A stretch of 64,000 nt of DNA from Bacillota bacterium (GTDB lineage Bacteria; Bacillota; Sulfobacillia; JAJZYS01; JAJZLH01): positions 209,879-273,878 of the forward strand of contig JAJZLY010000008.1 of assembly GCA_021850485.1 (NCBI GenBank), written 5' to 3'. The position numbers were made by a program, and so were the translations under genes. Numbering within the stretch: position 1 is the stretch's first letter; each line of letters starts with the position of its first letter. Of the stretch, positions 1 to 10,222 are shown piece by piece. The notes under the pieces were generated by a model. That model was not told where the DNA came from. It searched no databases and saw only the letters and a list, made by a program, of their open reading frames with translations.

Positions 1-673
1 GCGCCAGTATGTGAATCCGCAAGACGGCAAGAATCCCAATCGTTACTTTCCCGGAGATCCCGCCGGTACGGCCAGCGAGCGCATCACCCACCGGCTGATG
101 TCCCTGGCCCGTGAACACGAGGCCTGGGTCGATCTGCATGGCGGCGACATCCACGAAGCGCTGGTGCCATTCACCTTGGTTTCAAACGCTGGCCAGCCGG
201 AGACCTCCCGGCGCTCGCTCGAGCTGGCGCGGGCCTTCGGCCTGGCCCGTCTGGTGGTGACCGCCACGGTGGGCGGCAGCTCCTATGTGGCAGCAGCCTT
301 GGCCGGCATCCCGGCCATTTTGGCGGAGGCAGGCGGACTGGGCCAGCTCGATGCGGAGGCGGTCAGTCAGTTGCGCGACGGCCTGACTCGGGTGCTGGTC
401 AGTCTGGGCATGATCGCCGGCCCGCCGCTGGCGGAGCGGCAGATCCGTCAGTTCAACCAGTTTGCCTGGAACCGGGCCGAGGCCAGCGGTCTGTGGTATC
501 CAGAAAAGACAGCCGGAGATGCGGCCGAGGCCGGAGAGCTGGTCGGCAAGATCACCGATCCCTACGGCGACCTGTTGCAAGAGGTGAGGGCGCCCGGATC
601 CGGCGAGATCTTGTTCTCGGTTCGGTCTTTGGCCATCGAGTCCGGCGATCCCTTGCTGGCGGTGGGCTCCTAG
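1..673 (+). CDS. Succinylglutamate desuccinylase/aspartoacylase (M14-like) family protein, 5' truncated by the window edge
   Basis: Frame is open upstream of the ORF-track start (RQYVNPQDGKNPNRYFPG...); motifs NPDGKNP-like, WVDLHGGDIHE, and a C-terminal biotinyl-like segment typical of AstE/AspA family. Confidence 0.75.
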   Translation, partial: RQYVNPQDGKNPNRYFPGDPAGTASERITHRLMSLAREHEAWVDLHGGDIHEALVPFTLVSNAGQPETSRRSLELARAFGLARLVVTATVGGSSYVAAALAGIPAILAEAGGLGQLDAEAVSQLRDGLTRVLVSLGMIAGPPLAERQIRQFNQFAWNRAEASGLWYPEKTAGDAAEAGELVGKITDPYGDLLQEVRAPGSGEILFSVRSLAIESGDPLLAVGS

Positions 674-875
674 GGCCCGAGGTGGGAACCCTAGGCCCTC
701 TTGTGATCGCGACCTGTAGCCTCTTTTTTGCATCCGAATCAGCTTCACGCCAGCTCACTTCCCTGCGGCAGTCATCTCATCCTGATAGTGCAGAATCCGA
801 GGAGGCGGCAGGTCAGCCAAGGCGTGCTACGTCTGCAGCGGCCACGGCTGGGTCTCCCATCACCGAGAAAATCCT

Positions 876-898
876 TCTGGTGGCCGTCGGCCACCAGA
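876..898. terminator. Inverted-repeat terminator between convergent genes
   Basis: Perfect 10-bp stem TCTGGTGGCC-gtc-GGCCACCAGA, followed on the minus strand by a T-rich stretch (AAGGATTTTCTC). Confidence 0.7.
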
Positions 899-908
899 CA
901 GGGACAGA

Positions 909-2453
909 TCAGGGCGCTGGGGCGTGCAGGCTGCCAAAGGCGTTCACGAAGCGATAGGTGGAGCCGCTTTGCGTTTCGGAGGCGCCGGTTAGCTGGATCA
1001 GCGCCGAGACCGGCACCATCATCAGCCCGTTTTGGTCGAAAGGCGCAGGCTGGGTCTCCTTGACGCCGTTTTGGCTACCACTGGTCAATACCGCCGCGGT
1101 GCTGTTGTCGGTGAGTGCAATCTTGCTGGCGCCGTAGTGGATGGTGACCTGGGTGTTGGCCGTATTCGGCACCGGGTCGACGCCCAGCACCTGGGCGGCC
1201 CCAGCCAAGGAGAGATAGAGTTGCCCTGCGCGCACCACCGGCGCCTCATCCAAGGTCAGTGGCTGGCCGTTTTGGGTGCCCCCGACCGAACCAACCGTGA
1301 TCGTGGTGGCAAGGCTCACCTGCTCACCGAGCAGTTTTTCGGCCAGCACGATCGGCGCCGTGTTGCCGCTGACGAACAAATTGGGGCTGATCCCGACATG
1401 CTCGATGTTCACGCCGCTGGGCGTGTACCAATCGGCGATGGTGATCTTCAGCACGCCGCCGCCAGTCATCGGCATCAGCTGCTGGGCGATGCCCTTGCCG
1501 AAGGTCTGGGTACCGATCACCACCGCCTTGTGGTAGTCCATCAGCGCCCCAGTCAGGATCTCGGCGGCCGATGCGGTGCCGCTGTTGACCAACACCACCA
1601 TCGGCTGCGACAGCGACTGGCCGGAGCTGGAGGAGTAGACCTGATGGGTGATCTGGCCCTTGAAGGTGACGATGGTGCCAGAGGGGATCATGGTCTGGGC
1701 GATCTGCACCGCCTCGTTCACATAGCCACCGGGGTCATTTCTCAGGTCCAAGATCCAGCCCTTGGGATGTAGCGCCTGGTACTTGGCCAAGACCGCCTGC
1801 CACAGCACACCGGCGTCTTGAGACACCTGGTTGAGCTGAATGTATGCGATGTTGCCAGGCAGCATCTTATCCACGATCGTGGGTAGGTTCAGCGGCTCAC
1901 GGGTCAGGGTCAGGGGGAAGATGCGGGTGCCTCGCTGCACCGAGATGGTGACCTTGGTCCCTTGGTTGCCGCGGATCAAGGTGGCAGCCTGTTCAGCCGT
2001 GGCACCAACCAGGGTCTTGCCGTTCACACCGATGATCTCGTCTCCAGCCTCCAGTCCGGCCTGGGCGGCCGGTGAGCCAGGCAACACCGCCTCGATCACG
2101 ATGTAGTGGCCGACCTGGTTGATCTCCACCCCGATGCCGTCGACGCCCAGATTGCCGTTCAGCTGGTTCAAGAACTGCTGGTACTGGGCCGGTGTGTAGT
2201 ACACGGTGTACGGATCATTGAGCGAACCGGTCAGGCCGTTGATCGCCCCCTGGATCAGGGTGCTGCTGGCCGGTGGCGTGACGTAGTCTTTGACGATGGT
2301 CTGATAGATCTGATCAAACAGGGGCAAGGTGGCTTGAAATGAGGTGGCGCCGCCTTGAGCTCCGACCCGCGGCGCGATCACCCAGCCGGCAGCGAACGCC
2401 ACCACGGCTGCGGCTACCACCGCCGCGATCGTCTTTTTCAGGCTGACCATCAT
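909..2453 (-). CDS. Carboxyl-terminal processing protease (S41 family) with PDZ domain and a C-terminal copper-amine-oxidase-N-like domain
   Basis: PDZ GVGIEINQVGHYIVIEAVLPGSPAAQAGLEAGDEI; S41 core LDLRNDPGGYV, NSGTASAAEILTGAL, GKGIAQQ; N-terminal signal/TM segment. Confidence 0.92.
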   Translation of the reverse strand: MMVSLKKTIAAVVAAAVVAFAAGWVIAPRVGAQGGATSFQATLPLFDQIYQTIVKDYVTPPASSTLIQGAINGLTGSLNDPYTVYYTPAQYQQFLNQLNGNLGVDGIGVEINQVGHYIVIEAVLPGSPAAQAGLEAGDEIIGVNGKTLVGATAEQAATLIRGNQGTKVTISVQRGTRIFPLTLTREPLNLPTIVDKMLPGNIAYIQLNQVSQDAGVLWQAVLAKYQALHPKGWILDLRNDPGGYVNEAVQIAQTMIPSGTIVTFKGQITHQVYSSSSGQSLSQPMVVLVNSGTASAAEILTGALMDYHKAVVIGTQTFGKGIAQQLMPMTGGGVLKITIADWYTPSGVNIEHVGISPNLFVSGNTAPIVLAEKLLGEQVSLATTITVGSVGGTQNGQPLTLDEAPVVRAGQLYLSLAGAAQVLGVDPVPNTANTQVTIHYGASKIALTDNSTAAVLTSGSQNGVKETQPAPFDQNGLMMVPVSALIQLTGASETQSGSTYRFVNAFGSLHAPAP

Positions 2454-2538
2454 CGCCCACGTCCTTTCTCTCTCTCATGACAGGGCGCCACCGGCGTTCC
2501 CACCGCGTGGCGCCATCTTCCCATAACCGAGCGGCCGA

Positions 2539-2847
2539 TCAGAACATGTACTTGAAGAGCAATTTCGCCTCGTCCGACATGAACTCCGGCGTCCAAGGCG
2601 GCGTGAAGGTCAAGGTGACAGTCACCACCTGGACTCCTTGGATCTCTTTCACCTTGTTTTGGATGTCCTCATGGATCTCGTCGTACAAGGGACAGCCCAT
2701 GGTGGTCAGAGTGATGGTCACGTCGACGGTCTTGCCCTCATCTTTGAGCGAAACGTCGTACACCATGCCCAAATTGACGATGTCTACACCGAGTTCCGGG
2801 TCGTACACCGTCTTCAGGGCTTCTTTCACCAAGTCTTGGGTGATCAT
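2539..2847 (-). CDS. MIP18/DUF59 family metal-sulfur cluster assembly factor (PaaD/SufT-like)
   Basis: LKTVYDPELGVDIVNLGMVYDV...ITLTTMGCPL...TFTPPWTPEFMSDEAK is characteristic of DUF59. Confidence 0.9.
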   Translation of the reverse strand: MITQDLVKEALKTVYDPELGVDIVNLGMVYDVSLKDEGKTVDVTITLTTMGCPLYDEIHEDIQNKVKEIQGVQVVTVTLTFTPPWTPEFMSDEAKLLFKYMF

Positions 2848-3037
2848 CTGGTACCTCCTGGCACGCTAATCCGCCTTTTATGATGGCCCCGGGACGAAGA
2901 GGGGTCAAGCGGCGAGCCATCCGCGGCACCTGGGCACGGCCCGGCAGGTCGGCTGCTACGATCTATTCGCCAAGACTTGCTCCGACGCACCGGCAACGTG
3001 AGAGGGGCCCGGGGCCCCACCGGTGCGATGCGGGCCT

Positions 3038-5047
3038 CTAAAGGCTGAGCCGGCCGATGGCGACACTGTTGTTCAGGTTTTCGGTGAACCAGAGGTTGCC
3101 GTCGGAGCCGGTCACGAAGCCGAAGGGGTAGCCACCCGAAGGCAGTCCCTGGCTGAAGACGGTGATGGCACCGGACGGGGTTACCTCACCGATGGCGTTG
3201 CCGTAGGTGAACCAGAGGTTCCCTGCGCTGTCCTGCATCAGGAAGCTCATAGAGTAGGGAGAGGTGGAGGCGTACGGAGAGGTCGAGGAGGATGAAGACC
3301 CGGAGGCGCCTGGCGGCACGTTGGGCAGGCCCTGATCGAACAGAGTGATCGTGCCGGACGAACTGATCCGGCCGATGGATAGGCGTCCGCTACAAGACCC
3401 CTGGTCGAGCACGCACTCGGAGAACCACAAGGAGCCGCCTGACCCTAGCGTGAGAGGACTAATGCCAACGTTGGCCGGCAGTGCCTGGGTGAAAGTGGTG
3501 ATCACCCCGGACGGCGTGATCACGCCGATGGGATCGCTCCAGGAGGTGGGACCCCCACAGCCGCGGGCGAATCCACCCAACCCGAACTCAAACCACATGT
3601 TTCCCCCTTGGCCCAGGATCAAGTCACTTGGCGCACCGGCGGCCGGCAGGCCTTGATTGAACAGGGTGATGACCCCGGACGGCGTGATCTGGCCGATGGC
3701 GGCCGTACCCTTGACGCACCCGCCGGTCGTCGTCGACTGGCTACAGGTGGGGAACCAGATGTCGCCGCCGGGGCCAGCGAGCAGGGCTCCGATGCCACTA
3801 TTGGCGGGTAGACCCTGGCTGAAGATGGTGATGGTGCCCGATGGCGTGACGCGGCCAAGGCCGTAGCTGTCCTGGCCGTTGCTGTTGAGGCCATCGAACC
3901 ACAGGTCACCACCGGGGCCGGGCTGCAGTGTCAATCCCGAGGCGCTGCCGGCAGGGAGGCCCTGGCTGAACATGGTGATCTGGCCTGAAGGCGTGATTCG
4001 GCCGAATGCGACTGTGGTGTTGGTCACCTGGTCTGACTGCACGAACCACATATTTCCGTCCGAACCGAGGACCATGCCGTTGACCGGACCAGGCAACCCC
4101 TGGCTGAACATCGTGATCTGGCCAAAGGGTGTGATCCGGCCGATGGCGCCCGTACCATTCGTGCAGGATGAGCCAGGTGCGATGCAATCGGTGAACCAGA
4201 GGTCACCGCCGGAACCTGGGTGCAGACTGCCAATGAAACTGTTCGCAGGCAAACCTGTTGTAAAGAGGCTGACCACTCCAGAGGCGCTGACACGCCCGAT
4301 GCCCCCTTGATAGGTAAACCAAAGAGTGCCGCCTGCGCCATCGGTGAAGGTGGGAGAGGGCCAGCTGTGGGTCGAGAAGGCGGCGATGTTGCCTGAAGGT
4401 GTGACGAGTCCGACGCCGCCGCTGCACGGAGATGAGGAGCAGACTGCATAAGTGAACCAGAGGTCACCCACCGGGCCGGCCACCATTCCGCTGACCGAAC
4501 TGCACGGTGGAAGCCCCGCGCTAAACAGCGCTATCGACCCGAGACCGGTCGCTGGAGCGCCACTGGTGGTACTGGTGATGTGGCTGGTGCACGACGCGGC
4601 CTGAGTCGATGGTCCGATACCAGCGTTCGCGATGCCGGGGTTCGCGACACCGACCTCACCGACCGTCACGACAACCGGCACGGAGGAGGCCACCACCTTG
4701 CCGTTGGTGACCAGTGTTGCCTTCAACGTATAGGTGCCAAGAGCAAGGTCGATGGTGGCTGTGGGGCTGGCCATGTGCGATTCAATCTGGCCATCGGCGT
4801 AGATCCACACCTCACCACTCCCCGGTGAAGTAGAGCCGGTCTTCAGGGCGAAGTTCGAGACTGACACCTTGACCATGACGCGCCCGGGTAAGCCAGGAGT
4901 CGCGGTAATCTGGGCGTAGGGCGATGGTGCGATGATGAGCACCGAGGGGCGCCCCGTCTTTTGGCTTGTGGGTGACGTCCCACAGCCAGCCAGCACCAGG
5001 ACCAAGAGGACTGCCAAGCAGGTGGGAACCAGGGCCCTCAGCCGCAT
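3038..5047 (-). CDS. Lipoprotein with streptogramin-lyase (Vgb)-like beta-propeller repeats
   Basis: Lipobox LVLAGC after signal peptide from MRLRALVPT; repeated GP(G/S)GDLWFT...AIGRITPSGxITxFSQGLP blades; RBS GGGGAGG upstream of the ATG at 5047. Confidence 0.85.
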   Translation of the reverse strand: MRLRALVPTCLAVLLVLVLAGCGTSPTSQKTGRPSVLIIAPSPYAQITATPGLPGRVMVKVSVSNFALKTGSTSPGSGEVWIYADGQIESHMASPTATIDLALGTYTLKATLVTNGKVVASSVPVVVTVGEVGVANPGIANAGIGPSTQAASCTSHITSTTSGAPATGLGSIALFSAGLPPCSSVSGMVAGPVGDLWFTYAVCSSSPCSGGVGLVTPSGNIAAFSTHSWPSPTFTDGAGGTLWFTYQGGIGRVSASGVVSLFTTGLPANSFIGSLHPGSGGDLWFTDCIAPGSSCTNGTGAIGRITPFGQITMFSQGLPGPVNGMVLGSDGNMWFVQSDQVTNTTVAFGRITPSGQITMFSQGLPAGSASGLTLQPGPGGDLWFDGLNSNGQDSYGLGRVTPSGTITIFSQGLPANSGIGALLAGPGGDIWFPTCSQSTTTGGCVKGTAAIGQITPSGVITLFNQGLPAAGAPSDLILGQGGNMWFEFGLGGFARGCGGPTSWSDPIGVITPSGVITTFTQALPANVGISPLTLGSGGSLWFSECVLDQGSCSGRLSIGRISSSGTITLFDQGLPNVPPGASGSSSSSTSPYASTSPYSMSFLMQDSAGNLWFTYGNAIGEVTPSGAITVFSQGLPSGGYPFGFVTGSDGNLWFTENLNNSVAIGRLSL

Positions 5048-5415
5048 CCGTTGACCTCCCCGCAATACAGACAGATGCCGTTAGCTAAGAGACCAGGATG
5101 TGAGCAAAGGGTTCCCGACCATGAAGGCGTGGCCCTCCCAGTTGCTCTCGCATCTCGGCTAGCACGACCACCGGGTCCGGCTCCTCGCCGTCTTCAATGT
5201 CACCGCCCGTGTAATCTTAGCCTGGGCCTAATGCTCCGTGAGACCCTGCGCTAGGGTGCGCGATCGCCACCCCAGTTCATGCCTCGGTCGCCCCTCAGCG
5301 GCATACTATCTAGCCTTGTTTACTAGGACAGTCGTTACGAAGAGTTTGGCCCAAATACTTAATAAGGGCCTATCGGCTGATCGGTCGCTCGGACAGGCAC
5401 CGATGCCTCAGCGGC

Positions 5416-8265
5416 TCACGGTGCGATGGTCGAATTCAGGGGCATGGTCCCGAATTGGAAGTCCGAGATGGCCTGCAACTCTTGGGGGTTGATGGTCATG
5501 ATGTGGTAGTAGGACACGCCGATCGCCCCGGCTGCCTGCGCCCCGGCGATCGCCCCCTCCAGTTCGTGGTAGGTGGGGTTATAGGGGCCCTCCGTGTAAT
5601 AGAGGTCGAACGTCTGCAGAATGGGAGCCACCGGGATGGAGGCATTGCCATCTGAGGCCCGGATGGTCTGCACCGAGTTTTGGATGTAGTTGAACACCTG
5701 GTTGTAGCTCATGTTGTTCATCGACCCGTGCCAGTAGTCCATCGGGGCAAAGGCGTTGACGTACGGACCAAGGGCGGCGTAGGGATAGTTGGGCCGCTGC
5801 TGCGGCGGGTAGGTGACGGCGATCAACAGGGTGTTTGGCCCAGCTGCCTGGCGCACGGCCTGAGCGTACTGCGAGACCGCCGACGCAGCCATGTTGGTCT
5901 CGATGTCCATCGCCAGCCCGTCCGTCTTGGCGCCGAGCGGACTGGTGTACGACAGGACCTGTTGGGTGAAGGCGATGTCCGCACTCACATTTTGCAAGTT
6001 GGGGAAGACCCAGGCGTAGAGCGCAATGCCATCTTGATGGGCCTTTTGCACCAGATCGTCCAGCCCGGGCCCGCCGTAGAAGCCAGAATTGTTCGAGGTG
6101 GCCACTTCCAGGTAGATGCTGCTGACATGCTCAGCCAGGGCTCGCTGCAAGAGTACGCTGTCCGAGGTCGCGGTCCAGATGAAGTAGGGAAGCCACATGC
6201 CCTGTCCGGTTAGTGATCCGGCCGCACCCTGGGGCACGTCGCGCACGATCAAGGTCTGCGGCGTGCTGGTCGGGTCTTGCGGGCTGGAGACCACAAAGGT
6301 GGTGGTCCCAGAGGTGGTCGTGGCGGTGAAGGTGCCAGCCGAACCGGGTCCGCTCAGACTGGTGGCACCCGGTGCCCAAGTGCCCATGGCCGTACCCTGC
6401 TCTTGCACGGAAACGCTAAAAGGCGTGTTCACCGGATTGCCATAGGCGTCGACCAAGGCCGTCTGCAAGGTGGCAGATGCTCCTTGGGCCAAGATGCTGG
6501 TGGGGGCGAAGGTGGCGGCAAAACCGGCCACCGCACCAGCCGTCACCACCAAGGTGGGGGCTTGATTGATCGTGAAGTCGGGGGCCACCACCTGCAACTG
6601 GTAGGTGCCGGCTCGGGTCGGGGCCACGTCAAAGCTGACCGTGCCACCGGAGATGGTGCCGTTATGCTGAACGCCTTGCGAGCCGGCGGCAGAGATCGGC
6701 GTCAGGGACACCGGCAGGCCGGTCGGATCGCCGGGGGCTCCTTGTACGGTGAAGGTGATGGCAGCCTGGGTGCCAGCCACCAGCGTGTACTGGGCCTGAC
6801 TGGGGACCAAGGTGCCAGCCGAAACTGCGGCGATTGAGGCGGTGGAACCCGAATCGGCGCCGCCTGGGGCGAAGACAGTCAGGGTGACGGCTCCGATCCC
6901 GGTCATGGTCAACGTCCCGATCTGGCTGACGCCTGGCGCAGCCGTGCCGGTGGAGGCAGCGAAGGTGGCCGGCCCGCTCACCGTGATGGCGACTGGTACC
7001 GGGATGGTGGCCGTATTTTGCACGCTGATCGGCACACTGGCTCCGGCCGGAGCCGATGCGGGCAGAGCGCTGATCGAAAGTGCGCCGGCCACCGGTCCGA
7101 GCACCGTGATCGTGTCGGTTGAAGACTGCAATCCCTGGGCACTGGCCACCAGCGTGTAGGTACCCGGCGTGGGGTAGGTGATGGTGGTCGAGGCCAACCC
7201 GGCCCGGTCGGAGACGGTTAGGGTCTGGGCCGCTGGACCGCTCACAGTCAGGGTGATCTGGCGGCCAGAGTCGACCGGGTCGGTGCCGCCATTAGCGTCC
7301 GTTACGGCGACCGTGGTCGGAACCGGCACCTGGTTGTTGACGGTCGCTGGCGACGACAGGCTGAGTGCCTGTGGGACCTCCACCGTCACGCCAAAGCTGG
7401 CGGTGGCAGATGATCCGGCCGCCTGTGCGGTGACCGTCTGATTGCCGCCGACGCTGGCCACGTAGGTCTGGCCCTGGATCTGACCGGCGGTCGCCGAGAA
7501 GCTCACAGGGACTGGCAACAGATTGCCAATGGTGTCGTGGACATAGGCGAACAGGGACACGCTCTGGCCCAGATTCACCACCTTGTTGCCAGGCACGGCG
7601 ATGCGGGTGGCCACCTTGGCAGACTCGGCTGAGATCTGGGCGGATGTCACACCGAGTGCGCGGTAGGCGATCGCCGCCAGTTCCGCCCGAGTCAGCGGGG
7701 CATCTGGCAAGAACTGGCCGCCGCTGCCGTTGAACACGCCGAGATCGGTCAGCACCTTGACCTCGCCCACCTGAGATGCCGGGATCTGCGCGGCGTCTGT
7801 ATACGGCAAGCTCGCCCCGTTGAAGTCCGGTGCCAGGCGCTGCAGGCCCAGGAAGTGAATAATGCCATCGGCGGCGGCAAGCCGGCTCAAGGTGGCGGTC
7901 GGGCTAAAGGTGTAGGGGCCGGTCGGCTCCATCAGGCCGTCGCCGGCAGCTGTCTCCACGTAGGGCAGGTAGAATCCGCCGGTGATATCGGTGAATGGCG
8001 GGCCCTGGTTGGCGGGCGTGATGCCGGCAGCCCGCACCAAAATGGTGGCAAACTCCTGGCGGCTGATCGGTAAATTCGGGTCGAACAGGCCGCCGCCGAC
8101 GCCTTCCAAGATGCCCTGGGCGGCCATGGCGTCAATGGCGGTAGCCGCCCAGTAGGTGGACGGCACGTCGGAAAACGGCTGACTAGCGGCGACTGGGGCG
8201 GCCGGCAAGAGCATCAGGGCAAACGCCAAAGCGGCCAGCGCTCCCGGCAGGCGGGTGAGACGCAT
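5416..8265 (-). CDS. S-layer protein: N-terminal SLH x3, Ig-like/invasin-like region, C-terminal TIM-barrel glycoside-hydrolase-like domain
   Basis: Three SLH motifs (PFSDVPSTYWAATAIDAMAAQGIL...; PPFTDITGGFYLPYVETAA...; ...TRAELAAIAYRALG); C-terminus GMWLPYFIW...LYAWVFPN...GLAMDIETNM...FAPMDYWHG...GVSYYHI resembles putative GH TIM-barrel domains; RBS AGGAGG before the ATG. Confidence 0.85.
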   Translation of the reverse strand: MRLTRLPGALAALAFALMLLPAAPVAASQPFSDVPSTYWAATAIDAMAAQGILEGVGGGLFDPNLPISRQEFATILVRAAGITPANQGPPFTDITGGFYLPYVETAAGDGLMEPTGPYTFSPTATLSRLAAADGIIHFLGLQRLAPDFNGASLPYTDAAQIPASQVGEVKVLTDLGVFNGSGGQFLPDAPLTRAELAAIAYRALGVTSAQISAESAKVATRIAVPGNKVVNLGQSVSLFAYVHDTIGNLLPVPVSFSATAGQIQGQTYVASVGGNQTVTAQAAGSSATASFGVTVEVPQALSLSSPATVNNQVPVPTTVAVTDANGGTDPVDSGRQITLTVSGPAAQTLTVSDRAGLASTTITYPTPGTYTLVASAQGLQSSTDTITVLGPVAGALSISALPASAPAGASVPISVQNTATIPVPVAITVSGPATFAASTGTAAPGVSQIGTLTMTGIGAVTLTVFAPGGADSGSTASIAAVSAGTLVPSQAQYTLVAGTQAAITFTVQGAPGDPTGLPVSLTPISAAGSQGVQHNGTISGGTVSFDVAPTRAGTYQLQVVAPDFTINQAPTLVVTAGAVAGFAATFAPTSILAQGASATLQTALVDAYGNPVNTPFSVSVQEQGTAMGTWAPGATSLSGPGSAGTFTATTTSGTTTFVVSSPQDPTSTPQTLIVRDVPQGAAGSLTGQGMWLPYFIWTATSDSVLLQRALAEHVSSIYLEVATSNNSGFYGGPGLDDLVQKAHQDGIALYAWVFPNLQNVSADIAFTQQVLSYTSPLGAKTDGLAMDIETNMAASAVSQYAQAVRQAAGPNTLLIAVTYPPQQRPNYPYAALGPYVNAFAPMDYWHGSMNNMSYNQVFNYIQNSVQTIRASDGNASIPVAPILQTFDLYYTEGPYNPTYHELEGAIAGAQAAGAIGVSYYHIMTINPQELQAISDFQFGTMPLNSTIAP

Positions 8266-8583
8266 GTGTGTTACCTCCTGAGTGCTTCGTCTTATGTCTA
8301 CTTTATCGGGCGGCCCGTTCCTTCACCCAAATGGGTGATCATGCCATTTTTCTCTGGCGCCTTGCGTCCTTGATCCGCGATCCATCAGCGGCGGCCTTCC
8401 GCAAGCTTCTGATGCCCCCTAAGGACCTTCCCTGGGTAGGCCCGCTCACAAGACCTAGCGGCCACCAAGGCTGGCGTGCGCGATGAAGGGCCAGACCGGT
8501 TCTGGCAAGGCGCCCCGGCCTGGCACTTTCCATCCGAATTCTGATCTTGGGTCTCCGTGGTACCGGCACTGCCACGGCCACCC

Positions 8584-9648
8584 CTAAGCGCTGTTCCGAT
8601 TGGCGCTTGAGCGCAACACGGCCGCCGTCTCAGCTGCAAAGCGGTCTGGGCTGAAGTGACGCTGATAGGCCAGCTGGCCGATCTCGCCCAGCTCCAGGCG
8701 GCGCAAAAAGGCGTCTTTGACCCCAGCCGCCAGGGCCTGCGGACTTGCCGGCGTCACCAGGACCCCGCCGATCACGGCCTCCTTCAGACCGCCCACCGCC
8801 ACGGCGACCACCGGCACCCCGGCTGCCTGTGCCTCCACCGCCACCAACGAAAACCCGTCCTGCCGGCTTGGTATCACCAGCACGTCCGCTGCGCCCATCT
8901 CCGCCCGCACCGTCTGACTATAGGGCAACAGCGCCACCCGGTCGCCTAGTCCCAAACGCGCAACCTGCTTCGCCAGGCGGGCGCGCTCGCTGCCCTCGCC
9001 GCGCACCAGGAGATGCCAGCTTGCGTCCAGGTGGGGCATCATGGCGATCGCCTGATCGACGCCTTTCACCACTTGCAAGCGGGCGACCACCATCGCCACC
9101 TGGGACGTGGCCGGAAAGTTGGCCCGGCTCAGAAGTTCTTGGCGCGAGAGCGGAGCAGGCGCAGGTGGCACGGCATTCCAGACCACCTGGATCCGCCCTG
9201 GTGCAGTACCAAGCCGCAGCCGGTCGTCCCGAACCGCCTGGGAGATGGCGATGGTCATGTCCACCTGCCGGATCACCCTTCGTTCGGTGAATGCGGCCGC
9301 CGCCTGGCGCAAGGGATCTCGGTAATCTGAGCCAAGCAGGCTGTGCACCGTGCGCACCCAGTGGTCCGGCCGAGCGTGCAAGGCGGCCAGGGCCGGCCTC
9401 AGCCCGTGCGTGTGCACCACGTCGACGGGATGCTCGCTCAGCCAGCGGCCTGCCTCGGCGATCGAGTCCACTGACGCCACGGAGATACCGGCGGCTTCGG
9501 CCACCGGCCTCAAAGCGTGGGGAGGCATGCTCAGCGCCTGCAGCGAAAGCCCTTCGGCGGGGAGCAGCTGGCACAGGGACTCCAGATGCCGGATCGCCCC
9601 GCCGACGCCGCCGCCAGCGTATACCTCGAGCACGCTCAGCGCCGACAT
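8584..9648 (-). CDS. Glycosyltransferase family 4 (GT-B)
   Basis: MSALSVLEVYAGGGVGGAIRHLESL...; VVARLQVVKGVDQAI; DVLVIPSRQDGFSLVAVEAQAAGVPVVA. Start placed at the internal ATG rather than the longer track ORF. Confidence 0.87.
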   Translation of the reverse strand: MSALSVLEVYAGGGVGGAIRHLESLCQLLPAEGLSLQALSMPPHALRPVAEAAGISVASVDSIAEAGRWLSEHPVDVVHTHGLRPALAALHARPDHWVRTVHSLLGSDYRDPLRQAAAAFTERRVIRQVDMTIAISQAVRDDRLRLGTAPGRIQVVWNAVPPAPAPLSRQELLSRANFPATSQVAMVVARLQVVKGVDQAIAMMPHLDASWHLLVRGEGSERARLAKQVARLGLGDRVALLPYSQTVRAEMGAADVLVIPSRQDGFSLVAVEAQAAGVPVVAVAVGGLKEAVIGGVLVTPASPQALAAGVKDAFLRRLELGEIGQLAYQRHFSPDRFAAETAAVLRSSANRNSA

Positions 9649-9742
9649 CGCGCACACCCTCTTTAGAGTCGTACTTTCCGGCAGTGTATAATCGCCTACG
9701 GATCTTGTCCCACCACCATAGTACGGGAAGGGTGGCCTGCGC

Positions 9743-10222
9743 GTGACCAAGCGCCGACTGAATCCAGTGGACCTGGTCTTGATCCTGATCGTGGTGTTCG
9801 CCGTCTTGTTCATCGGCGAAAAGTTTCTGCCCGCCACCACCTCTGCGCCCACATCCAGCGCCCACCCGATGAAGATCGTGTTTTTGTCCCAGCCGGTCCC
9901 GGTGTGGATCCATCTCGCCTCGCACGTGTCGGTCGGCGCTCCGGTCAGCGCCATCTTGGGCGGTACAGCCTATCCCTTGGGCACTGTGGCTGGCGTGAGC
10001 AAAATGCCGGCCCAGATCAGCGCACCGAACTCGGCCGGTCAGCTGACGGCCTCGGTCGATCCGCTCTCCGATCAGATCCAGGTCACAATCGATGTCCAAG
10101 CCTCCGGTGGCACCACCTCTGCTTACGTGGTCAATAACAACCCGGTCTATCTGGGTCAGCAGATGGTGGTCGAGCTGGGCGCCGTTCAACTCACCGGCTA
10201 CGTGGAAGCGGTCACGCCCTGA
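9743..10222 (+). CDS. DUF4330-like membrane-anchored protein
   Basis: Single N-terminal TM (RRLNPVDLVLILIVVFAVLFIG) and ~110-aa exported domain; GTG start with AAGGGTGG upstream. Confidence 0.55.
   Translation: MTKRRLNPVDLVLILIVVFAVLFIGEKFLPATTSAPTSSAHPMKIVFLSQPVPVWIHLASHVSVGAPVSAILGGTAYPLGTVAGVSKMPAQISAPNSAGQLTASVDPLSDQIQVTIDVQASGGTTSAYVVNNNPVYLGQQMVVELGAVQLTGYVEAVTP

Noticed and set aside
3038-5047. Call as a streptogramin resistance lyase (vgb)
   Set aside because: Only the propeller repeat family is evident; multi-blade surface proteins of this type are mostly not resistance enzymes.
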